A DNA stretch of 48,030 nucleotides, from IMG/VR virus record IMGVR_UViG_3300045051_001294, positions 1-48,030 of that record; one strand, written 5' to 3'. Below the pieces are notes generated by a model. That model had not been told where the DNA came from and searched no databases. It was given only the letters and a program-made list of their open reading frames with translations. The DNA comes from a virus. Numbering within the stretch: position 1 is the first letter of the stretch; each line of letters opens with the position of its first letter. Of this stretch, positions 41,623 to 48,030 are shown in pieces. The position numbers were made by a program, and so were the translations under genes.

Positions 41623-42210
41623 ATGTCCGTTGAACACGCCCGAGCGCTCGCCCAGCTTCTTCCCCCAGGCCTCGCGTGGCCGAGGGGCGAGGACACGGTC
41701 TTTTTCAAGCTCCTCACGGCGCTAGGCGCGGCCCCCGGCCGTGTCGACGAGCGCGCGAACACCCTTCTCCGTGAGATGTTCGCGGACGAAGCCGACGGGC
41801 TTCTTTACGACTATGCGAGAATCTACGCCCTGCCGGATCCGGCGCTGCCGCCCCCGGCGGATGACGCCGAGCTGAAAATACAGCTGTTGTCCAGGTTCTC
41901 GGTAAAAGGGGGGATCACCCGCAAGAGATATCTCGCCCTCGCCGCGGCTTACGGCTACCCCACGGCGACAATCACCAATTACCCCTTCGCCGGGTTCGGC
42001 ATGGGCTCGCCGATGGGTACGGCGGTGGGCACCGGCAGAAGCTACGACTGGACCCTGAACCTCCCGGCGACGCCCGTCACGAACAGCTTTCCGATGGGCA
42101 GCGCAATGGGGACTCCCCTGCGGGAGTGGGGGAATAAGTATCTCGAAGCCGCCGTCAAAAAACACAACCGCGCCACGCGCCGCGTCAACTTCACCTACGG
42201 AGCGATTTAA
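41623..42210 (+). CDS. Baseplate protein gp48-like (DUF2313)
   Basis: 195 aa. DUF2313 hallmarks: HARALAQLLPPGLAWPRGED, DLP-type YDYARIYALPDPALPPPADD and KGGITRKRYLALAAAYGY. This is a tail protein I-like wedge component that links the baseplate and the tail fibres. Starts one base after the gp47 stop. Confidence 0.94.
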   Translation: MSVEHARALAQLLPPGLAWPRGEDTVFFKLLTALGAAPGRVDERANTLLREMFADEADGLLYDYARIYALPDPALPPPADDAELKIQLLSRFSVKGGITRKRYLALAAAYGYPTATITNYPFAGFGMGSPMGTAVGTGRSYDWTLNLPATPVTNSFPMGSAMGTPLREWGNKYLEAAVKKHNRATRRVNFTYGAI

Positions 42211-42211
42211 A

Positions 42212-43195
42212 ATGGACAGAACGACATCGCCTGGAACGATAGCAGGACTCCATACGGACGGGAACCCCGGTCTGGGGATACCGGTTTCCTACGCCCAGGC
42301 CGCCGATTTCAACAACCCGCAGGAAGAGATTATCAACCTGATAGAAGGGGCGGGTCTCAATCCGGACAGCGAAGACCTGACCCAGGTGCTGCAGGCCGTC
42401 AGGGCGATCGCCGCGCTTGGGCTTGTCGAAAAAACAGACATCCCCACCCTCTCAAACGCCGTGGGCGACCCGACCCACGACATCAGCGTCTCGGCGGGAA
42501 AGTGCGTGGATAAGGCGGCCTCTCTCGTAATGGTGCTGGCGGCCACGACCAAGCGCCTCGATGCCGTGTGGGCGGCGGGCACGGGGCAGGGCGGGAGAGC
42601 GACGGCCACAACCCTTGTGGGCGCGAAATGGTTTCACGTCTTCGCCATAGCGAAGGTGGACGGCACGGTGGACGTGGGCTTCGACACCGCCGACAACGCC
42701 GTCAATCTCCTCACCGACGCGGCGGGCTACACCAAAACCCGCCATCTCGGCATGATCTACTGGACAGGAGCGGAGATCGGCCTCTTCCTTCAGCGCGGGG
42801 ATAATTTCTACTGGAAAACCCCGGTTTGCGACGTGGTATCCGCGGCACTCTCCGCCGCCGGTTCGCTGCACGCTCTCTCGATGCCGTCGCAACCGGGAAT
42901 GACCGCCGTCTTCGACTTTTCGATGCGCGAAAACTCGGGAACGCAGCGCCACAACCCGATTATACTTTCCTCCCCGCTCCTCGCGGATGCGGTGCCGACG
43001 TCGGTGGCCGAGGGTGACGGGGCGGATGTCTTTTCGGTCTCGATCCTCGAAAATGCAGGGGCCGACCCCGGCGTCTTCATGCAGTGCCGGATGCCCACCG
43101 ACAGCGCCCAGGTGCGGGTACGCGCGAAATACGCCACTGGCGACTACCATATCTCCACCCTCGGCTGGATCGACCCGCGCGGGAAGGATTCCTGA
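42212..43195 (+). CDS. Tail fibre-like protein
   Basis: 327 aa. The N-terminal region (PGLGIPVSYAQAADFNNPQE, then EIINLIEGAGLNPDSEDLTQ) matches the attachment part of Mu-type tail fibres. The remainder is beta-rich and unlike known fibres. It occupies the place of Mu gpS. It ends with a TGATG overlap to the large fibre gene, so the two are probably made together. Confidence 0.85.
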   Translation: MDRTTSPGTIAGLHTDGNPGLGIPVSYAQAADFNNPQEEIINLIEGAGLNPDSEDLTQVLQAVRAIAALGLVEKTDIPTLSNAVGDPTHDISVSAGKCVDKAASLVMVLAATTKRLDAVWAAGTGQGGRATATTLVGAKWFHVFAIAKVDGTVDVGFDTADNAVNLLTDAAGYTKTRHLGMIYWTGAEIGLFLQRGDNFYWKTPVCDVVSAALSAAGSLHALSMPSQPGMTAVFDFSMRENSGTQRHNPIILSSPLLADAVPTSVAEGDGADVFSVSILENAGADPGVFMQCRMPTDSAQVRVRAKYATGDYHISTLGWIDPRGKDS

Positions 43196-46100
43196 TGGGC
43201 GCCGTAAAATCCTACGACACTCTGGCGCAGATGAACGCGGATCTCGTCCCCGCCGACGGCGACGTCGCCATCGTGGTAGACGACCCGACCGTGGCCAACA
43301 ACGCCGTATACCGCAAGCAGGGAGCTTCCGGCGCGGGGTCGTGGGTGAAAAAGCAACTCCACGAGCCGCGCGCGGCCACGACCTTTATCTCGCTCCTCGG
43401 CGATGGCGTCACGACCAGCTTCTACCCGCTCAAGCTCGGCGCGCTCGACAGCAACCTCATTCGCGTCGGCTGGCAGGGTAAACAGACCCTGTCGAAAATC
43501 ACGAGGCGGATAAAAAATTATCGCTCCCAGCCGACCAGCTTGTCGCACTGCCCGTGGCGCTCAGGGGGAGTGACAATCGGGAACCTCACCGATCATGGTC
43601 TCGCCGGAGGCGTCGTTTTCCCGGCCGCGCAGCAGACGGATTACGCTCAGGTAACGGTGGATTCATTGGCCGTCGGCGTCCTTTACGCCTGCAGCTTTTT
43701 CGTCAAGATGAACGATCTGTCGAAGCCGGTCGTCGGAGCCCACACGGACCCGACCGCCGACTTTTCGGTCAAGGTCAGCGGCGAGATATTTTACGCAGGG
43801 GCTATTTATACCGATCTGGGAGGCGGGTTGTGGCGGGTCGACATCCCCGTAACTCTTTCGAACGTTGGGGCGATTATAGGGTACGGACTCCACCGTTACC
43901 CGGTTCACACCGGCGAGGGGTTTATCGTTACCGGCTTCATGCTTATCGAGTCGGCGACTTTCTACCCGTACATCAACAACCCCAATTCCGCTCCCCTCGA
44001 CGTATCCGACTACTCCGAGGCCCCCGACGGCAAGATAACCCTCTCGGCGGCTCCCGAGGCTGGCGCTTACGTCTACTTCGAGCCGACGACCGTCGCCCCG
44101 TCCGCCGGGATTCCGCAGGCCGCTGTGACCGGGCTTGTCGGCGAGGTCGCGCGGATCACCGCCCTCGAGGGAGCCACGGCCGACCTGCCCGCCGCCCTGG
44201 AGGCCTTCGACACCGTCTACTCCAAAAACCTGTTCGTTGTCGCAGCGGCCGCCAACGGCTACTACGTCAATGCGAGCGGCGATCAGGCTCCCTATGCCGA
44301 CTCAATAGCGTTCGGCAAACAGCCGGTCGAAGAGGGCAAGACCTACACCTTTTCGATGGCTCCGGAGGAAATCGGCTACCAGCAGATGGTCTACTGCTAC
44401 AACGCGGCGGGCGCGTATCTCGGGCTCCACCCGATTGCGCCGACCCCGCTGACCGGAGTCAGCTGGAAGGACGCCTACCGCACGATCACCTTCACTAACC
44501 CCGTGGGCTCGGGGATCGCCTATGTGCAGCTGCGGTCAAACTACTTCGCCCACACAGTGGGGGATTACAACCGCATCATCGGCGGAGTGCAGCTCGAGGA
44601 AGGGCCGGTCAAGACGGCTTTCGAGTCCCCGACGCTGCCGCCGAAGAAGGTTGTCAAGACCGCTCACGTCTCCGCCGAAATCGCCCGCGCGGCGGACACC
44701 CCCTATCGCATGCCGGGCCTCTCCGCCGAAAAAGGCGGGATACTGGTGCAGAAGGTCGGCGGCTACCTCTACGTGAGGACGGCCTGGTCTGCGGCCTTTG
44801 ACCTGGTGCAGAAGATCGAGTACACAGCCGGTCTCGCTTTCGAAAACGATGTCATAACGCCGAAAAGCGCCGCGCTGATTCCAGCCGACACAGTGCACGA
44901 ACTCACCTTCGTCGCCTTCATCTCGGGCGAGGTGATGGTGATGCAGGGCGACGACGCGGCCCCGGCCTACTACAACGGCACTTACATCGGCGGCCGCCAC
45001 GGCCCCAGCTTCCTCCATGAGGTCACAGCGGCGGGTCACGGCAAGACGGTAGAGGACGTCGGTTCGACCTGGACCGGAGCCGGGCACACGTGGACGATCA
45101 TGCGGATCGTGGACGCAAACAAACTCTGGCTGCTGAGCGAGGATACGGGCGCGGCGGGCATCTGGAATTTTTCCCTGGCGACGCTTGCCAACACCTTTTT
45201 AAATCACCTCTCCGGAGCGACCCACACCGACCCGATTCCCGTCACCGCGGATACCACGGGCCAGCAGCTTCGCCCCATCATTCAGCGCCAGATCAAGGCT
45301 ATCCGGCTCGATGGCCGCGCCGAAATAACCGAGGACGGGATCTACTATTGCGAGACCCTCAGCCTCTCCGACGCCTACGACATCGCCAACCCGGTCGGAG
45401 TGCTGAACTATGTCCGCTCGCAGGTCGGAAGCGCCTCTCAACCGTCGTTCAACGCCCCTTCAATCGAGTCGGATTTTCGCCTCACCACGACGTGGACCTA
45501 CGCTGCGAACGGCAGCTGCACCGTCTACGCAAGGGCGAGGGCGCGAAACGACGTGCAGCTCCGCTATTTCGGGCTTACGCAGGCGGGCGGGCTCAGCTTC
45601 GCCGGGAAAGACATAATCCAGTACATACCCAAGGTGAAGCCGTGGCAGGGAGCGCTGAAGCTGTGGAATTGGGCCGCTGGCGAGGACACCACGGCCCAGG
45701 TCGAGACATATTACTGCACCGACGATCAGTGGCTCTCCACGAACGACCCGCCCGAAAGGCTGGCCCAGATCGTCAAGAACGGCGGTGTTGCCGAGTACGG
45801 CCACGTGGTGGGTTACGGGCAGCTTCGCGGTGTCGGCATTCCGCTGCTGCGCAAGGCCCTCGTCGATGAAGCTTTGTGGGTCAAAGATACCCGCAAAATG
45901 TACCCGGAGGCCGTTACGGGCTCTGCCTATCCCGACGGCGTCATGCCCGCCGGGACGCAGGTGGAAGGTATCTGCTACCGGGCGCTTTTCAACCCCGCCG
46001 TGCTTCCGGAGGCCACGGTTTTCGCGTGGTATTTCGACGGGGCAGACGTCGTTGTAGTACTGGATTTTCACCAGACGGTCGACCGGCTGAATGTGCCGCT

Positions 46101-46272
46101 TCCCGCCTGGATGATAGGCAAGATGGCGTCGGTTATCGACTCCAAATCGTTCACCTTGCACACGCGAGCCGTGGACGAGGACGGATTGACCGTGTCGATC
46201 GACGGAAACTACGGCTACGCTACTATAAGACTCGCGGGAACAAAGGGCGGGGGAGGAGTGGGAGTAAGATGA
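43195..46272 (+). CDS. Large receptor-binding tail fibre/tip protein
   Basis: 1025 aa from ATG 43195. The N-terminus (VKSYDTLAQMNADLVPADGD followed by VAIVVDDPTVANNAVYRKQG) is a common phage tail-protein module. Two jelly-roll, carbohydrate-binding-like regions follow: about 110-290 (with LYACSFFVKMNDLSK) and about 340-480 (NLFVVAAAANGYYVNASGDQ, with KTYTFSMAPEE). The C-terminal half is beta-rich and probably recognises the receptor. No catalytic motif is seen. It is unusually large for a Mu-like fibre gene. Confidence 0.85.
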   Translation: MGAVKSYDTLAQMNADLVPADGDVAIVVDDPTVANNAVYRKQGASGAGSWVKKQLHEPRAATTFISLLGDGVTTSFYPLKLGALDSNLIRVGWQGKQTLSKITRRIKNYRSQPTSLSHCPWRSGGVTIGNLTDHGLAGGVVFPAAQQTDYAQVTVDSLAVGVLYACSFFVKMNDLSKPVVGAHTDPTADFSVKVSGEIFYAGAIYTDLGGGLWRVDIPVTLSNVGAIIGYGLHRYPVHTGEGFIVTGFMLIESATFYPYINNPNSAPLDVSDYSEAPDGKITLSAAPEAGAYVYFEPTTVAPSAGIPQAAVTGLVGEVARITALEGATADLPAALEAFDTVYSKNLFVVAAAANGYYVNASGDQAPYADSIAFGKQPVEEGKTYTFSMAPEEIGYQQMVYCYNAAGAYLGLHPIAPTPLTGVSWKDAYRTITFTNPVGSGIAYVQLRSNYFAHTVGDYNRIIGGVQLEEGPVKTAFESPTLPPKKVVKTAHVSAEIARAADTPYRMPGLSAEKGGILVQKVGGYLYVRTAWSAAFDLVQKIEYTAGLAFENDVITPKSAALIPADTVHELTFVAFISGEVMVMQGDDAAPAYYNGTYIGGRHGPSFLHEVTAAGHGKTVEDVGSTWTGAGHTWTIMRIVDANKLWLLSEDTGAAGIWNFSLATLANTFLNHLSGATHTDPIPVTADTTGQQLRPIIQRQIKAIRLDGRAEITEDGIYYCETLSLSDAYDIANPVGVLNYVRSQVGSASQPSFNAPSIESDFRLTTTWTYAANGSCTVYARARARNDVQLRYFGLTQAGGLSFAGKDIIQYIPKVKPWQGALKLWNWAAGEDTTAQVETYYCTDDQWLSTNDPPERLAQIVKNGGVAEYGHVVGYGQLRGVGIPLLRKALVDEALWVKDTRKMYPEAVTGSAYPDGVMPAGTQVEGICYRALFNPAVLPEATVFAWYFDGADVVVVLDFHQTVDRLNVPLPAWMIGKMASVIDSKSFTLHTRAVDEDGLTVSIDGNYGYATIRLAGTKGGGGVGVR

Positions 46273-46790
46273 GCTATCTGGGCATATTCAAGTCCGGGGT
46301 GTCGGTGTTTTACTCTTTCAACTTCTACGACGCGGAAGGCCCGGCGGACCCCGTGGCGGTAGCGGCGCAGCTGAGAACCCCCGGAGGCGCATGGGTGGAT
46401 TTGCCCGCGCCCGTCAAGCAAAACGGCAAAACGGGCTACTACGGCGGGGAAATAAACACCGAGGAGTTGGCAGGGCAGTACGCGGTCCACATAGAGGGGG
46501 TTTTCGCCACCGGCGATAAAGCGGAGGGCGACCATGCCTTTAACGTCGACGCCGTGGTGGCCAGCGTGGACAACTACGTTGCGCCGGACAATGCGGGGAT
46601 CACCAAGCTGAATGACATGGCGGACGGTGAAGAAAAGATGGAACTCCTCGAGGGGAAGCTGTATCTGTGCGTCTACCGGAAGGGAACCGGCGCAAGAATC
46701 TCGAAGAGGCGCGTCTTCACCAACAACAACAGGGATTTGCCGCTTCCGCCCCCCGGCGAATATCACGGCACGGGGGCAAACGAGGTCTGA
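46269..46790 (+). CDS. Tail-associated beta-domain protein
   Basis: 173 aa from ATG 46269. The first 90 residues look Ig-like (VSVFYSFNFYDAEGPADPVA, GKTGYYGGEINTEELAGQYA), and the C-terminal part is charged. Such small beta proteins often act as fibre accessories or chaperones. No firm family. Overlaps the fibre gene by 4 bp and the next gene by 1 bp. Confidence 0.7.
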   Translation: MSYLGIFKSGVSVFYSFNFYDAEGPADPVAVAAQLRTPGGAWVDLPAPVKQNGKTGYYGGEINTEELAGQYAVHIEGVFATGDKAEGDHAFNVDAVVASVDNYVAPDNAGITKLNDMADGEEKMELLEGKLYLCVYRKGTGARISKRRVFTNNNRDLPLPPPGEYHGTGANEV

Positions 46791-46945
46791 TGCCTATGGG
46801 TCTTCGACCGTTGAACAGACGGCGCTTAGGGTTGCTGGTTACGCGCGGGCTGGGAGGTTTTCCCTCCGCCCGGCTTGTTGCCGCGCAAAGGTGGACGGCC
46901 AAGCGCCTGAACGTCTGGCGCGCCCTGAGAAGGGGTAAAAAATGA
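46790..46945 (+). CDS. Small basic protein
   Basis: 51 aa from ATG 46790. Very basic (PLNRRRLGLLVTRGLGG, VWRALRRGKK). Short overlaps with both neighbours support it, but the composition could be chance. Unrecognised. Confidence 0.5.
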   Translation: MPMGLRPLNRRRLGLLVTRGLGGFPSARLVAAQRWTAKRLNVWRALRRGKK

Positions 46946-47256
46946 CAAAGTGCCTGGAGATTCTACCCGCCTCCCCCGGCTCCTCGTACCCGAGGGAGTT
47001 TGATTACAGCGGCCTGCTGGCCGCGGGCGACCGGCTGACGGAAATCGTCAGCGTCGAGCAGCTCGAGGTCTCTCCGGAGGATGCTCCGGCCGCGCAGGTC
47101 GCGGAAATCGCTTACGCTCAGAATTTCAAGGGAGTTGTTGCGAAAATCACCGTGCCCGCCGATGCGGCTCCGGGGACCATATATACCTTTCGCGCGATCG
47201 TTAAGACCCTGATGGGCGGCGAGGAGCCTCTGGAGGGTGTTTTACAGGTAATTTAA
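46942..47256 (+). CDS. Hypothetical late phage protein
   Basis: 104 aa. Predicted Ig-like or beta-sandwich (GDRLTEIVSVEQLEVSPEDA, ITVPADAAPGTIYTFRAIVK). The pattern resembles small structural or chaperone proteins that follow fibre genes. No firm assignment. Confidence 0.7.
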   Translation: MTKCLEILPASPGSSYPREFDYSGLLAAGDRLTEIVSVEQLEVSPEDAPAAQVAEIAYAQNFKGVVAKITVPADAAPGTIYTFRAIVKTLMGGEEPLEGVLQVI

Positions 47257-47319
47257 AGAGGAAGCGGCCCTCGGCGAGCGTGAACTCGCTTTGGGCCGTC
47301 AAACCCACGGACATACCCC

Positions 47320-47601
47320 GTGAGCCGACCAAGGCTTCCCCACCGTGCACACGGCAAGAGGGAGCCTAACAACAAACGAGGGGGCACAGCCGATTATGGG
47401 CTTGAGTTTGGCCTCGACGAGTACCGGCGCATGGCCGAGTTGGCGCGCACGATCAAGGGGCGGATGGTGATCTCTGTGGGGGATTGCAGGGAGATGCGCG
47501 AGGCGTTTAAAGGGCTGTCTATAAGTGAGGTGGCGATCAACTACACCATCGGAAAAACAGCCCCGAAAAAGGCCGTCGAACTCATCATTAAAAACTGGTG
47601 A
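47320..47601 (+). pseudogene. C-terminal remnant of a phage DNA adenine methylase
   Basis: 93 codons from a GTG. Residues about 27-93 (EFGLDEYRRMAELARTIKG, MVISVGDCREMREAFKGL, INYTIGK, ELIIKNW) look like the C-terminal part of the D12-type N6-adenine methylases found at the right end of several Mu-like phages. The N-terminal motifs expected of the intact enzyme (the glycine-rich SAM site and DPPY) are absent from the 60 bp upstream and from the first 26 residues, which read as unrelated basic sequence. It is probably a decayed or deleted gene. Intact versions would modify phage DNA against restriction. Confidence 0.65.
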
Positions 47602-47749
47602 AAGACCCTTTTTTGACCGTTTAGAGACGCTTTAACGAATAAGCCGCCGCTATCTAATAATAGCAATTACTGTGCCAATCAAAAAGCCGCCAGCGGCGAC
47701 TTGTCTCAAACCTCGCGCAAAGTTGTCTCAAACCTCGCGCGCGGCTACA
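47602..47749. other. Phage right end (attR region)
   Basis: No gene. Two perfect 18-bp repeats TTGTCTCAAACCTCGCGC at 47701-47718 and 47723-47740 have a 22-bp period, and the outer one ends 9 bp before the CA terminus at 47748-47749. Mu transposase sites R1 and R2 are adjacent 22-bp sites. Confidence 0.75.
47701..47740. repeat. Paired transposase-site repeats at the right end
   Basis: Two identical 18-bp copies (TTGTCTCAAACCTCGCGC), 22 bp start to start, close to the terminus. Best explained as R1/R2-like binding sites for transposase A. Confidence 0.75.
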
Positions 47750-47754
47750 CTCCT
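47750..47754. repeat. Target-site duplication, right copy (CTCCT)
   Basis: CTCCT directly follows the ...GCTACA terminus and matches the copy at 8454-8458. Confidence 0.7.
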
Positions 47755-47798
47755 CATTCCTGATTTGATCCGGGTAGATATAAGGGAAACAAAATTAA

Positions 47799-47828
47799 AA
47801 GGGGTTAGGCCGAATCGCCTAACCCCTT
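47799..47828 (-). terminator. Intrinsic terminator of the tRNA-Arg gene
   Basis: AAGGGGTTAGGC and GCCTAACCCCTT pair over 12 bp. On the minus strand the stem is followed by TTTTAATTTTG, just downstream of the leftward tRNA. Confidence 0.85.
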
Positions 47829-47836
47829 GAATTTAT

Positions 47837-47913
47837 TGGCGCGCCCGGAGGGATTCGAACCCCCGGCCTGCGGATTCGAAGTCCGACGCTCTATCCGGCT
47901 GAGCTACGGGCGC
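47837..47913 (-). tRNA. tRNA-Arg (anticodon TCG)
   Basis: A complete cloverleaf on the minus strand, 77 nt. The acceptor stem is GCGCCCG/CGGGCGC, with discriminator G and an encoded CCA. The D-arm includes AGCTCAGCCGGATAGAGC, the anticodon loop CTTCGAA gives TCG, and the T-loop is GGTTCGAATCC. A TTGACC...TATAGA pair about 15 bp apart lies upstream (about 47928-47956) and may be its promoter. Confidence 0.95.
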
Positions 47914-47973
47914 GCTGGTGGTCTGGAATCTATACTTTTCGGGAGGGTGGGTCAAGAGGTGCGCCGATGCCCG

Positions 47974-48000
47974 TCGCTCTATCCGCTGGGCTACGGGCGC
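47974..48000 (-). pseudogene. Truncated tRNA-Arg 5' half
   Basis: On the minus strand, GCGCCCGTAG and GGATAGAGCG match the acceptor 5' strand and D-arm of the neighbouring tRNA-Arg, starting 87 bp upstream of it. The similarity ends before the anticodon. No complementary acceptor strand or T-arm follows, so it cannot form a tRNA. Confidence 0.65.
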
Positions 48001-48030
48001 TATGTGTTTCGGCAGGTTTTCCCTCCGCCG

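Larger units (their letters stand above)
8459..47749. mobile_element. Complete Mu-like transposable prophage, about 39.3 kb
   Basis: The element has the full Mu gene order: leftward repressor, ner, transposase A, ATPase B, gam, gemA, mor, lysis, terminase, portal, head, contractile tail, baseplate and tail fibres. Proposed ends are TGTAC... at 8459 and ...GCTACA at 47749. Read inward, both termini begin TGTA, and they are bracketed by 5-bp CTCCT duplications. The right end carries paired 22-bp-spaced repeats like Mu transposase sites. All head, tail, packaging and transposition genes I can name appear intact. The only clear damage is one G-tract frameshift in a small ORF and a truncated methylase. 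Confidence 0.9.

Noticed and set aside
42212-46272. A diversity-generating retroelement acting on the tail fibre genes
   Set aside because: I looked for a reverse transcriptase gene and for a template/variable repeat pair near the fibre genes and saw neither in the window.

Overview
The window holds one complete Mu-like (transposable, contractile-tailed) prophage of about 39.3 kb, placed at 8459-47749, inserted in a bacterial chromosome. On its left is the 5' part of a giant secreted repeat protein; on its right is a tRNA-Arg gene. The phage is GC-rich and packed with ATGA/TGATG gene overlaps. The host flank is lower in GC. A cyclic-di-GMP-I (GEMM-I) type riboswitch ahead of a huge RCC1/Ig-like surface protein, together with the gene types, suggests an environmental Gram-negative host, possibly a Desulfuromonadales/Geobacter-like deltaproteobacterium. 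That taxonomic guess is an inference; no rRNA or other marker gene is present.

Host left flank (1-8458). One leftward gene occupies 1-8020 and runs off the window. It encodes a signal peptide, 14 RCC1 repeats, 8 Ig-like (He_PIG/cadherin-type) repeats, 14 more RCC1 repeats and at least 6 more Ig-like repeats. Its leader (8087-8216) carries a GEMM-I-like aptamer followed by an intrinsic terminator.

Phage left end and control region (8459-10186). The terminus is followed by a leftward lysogeny pair: an S24-type repressor and a small secreted protein. The divergent control region has five copies of a GTGTGGCA operator-like box and a strong rightward promoter.

Early and middle region (10187-22120). 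It contains ner, two small genes, transposase A, ATPase B, a run of small genes, gam, a flavin-dependent thymidylate synthase (thyX), many very small ORFs (one interrupted at an 11-G tract), gemA (Mu gp16) and mor. After mor come an unusual structured leader with a 13-codon ORF, a small gene and an antirepressor-like gene. A strong terminator closes the region.

Late region (22231-47601). It follows Mu order closely: amidase, holin-like protein, zinc-finger protein, small membrane/coiled-coil genes, small and large terminase, portal, gpF, a gene-poor gap at the genome centre, protease I, decoration protein, major capsid protein, gp36, gpG, gp37, gp38, sheath L, tube M, tape measure, N, P, gp45, gp46, gp47, gp48, tail fibre genes, small genes, and the C-terminal remnant of a DNA adenine methylase. 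The right end carries two perfect 18-bp direct repeats spaced by 22 bp, and a 5-bp CTCCT duplication flanks the element.

Most noteworthy points: the precise phage ends, the riboswitch-controlled double-propeller adhesin-like protein, the leader peptide/stem-loop after mor, a candidate central gyrase site between genes F and I, thyX in a Mu-like phage, a possible phase-variable G tract, a holin fused to a second membrane-anchored domain, and a secreted candidate lysogenic-conversion protein.
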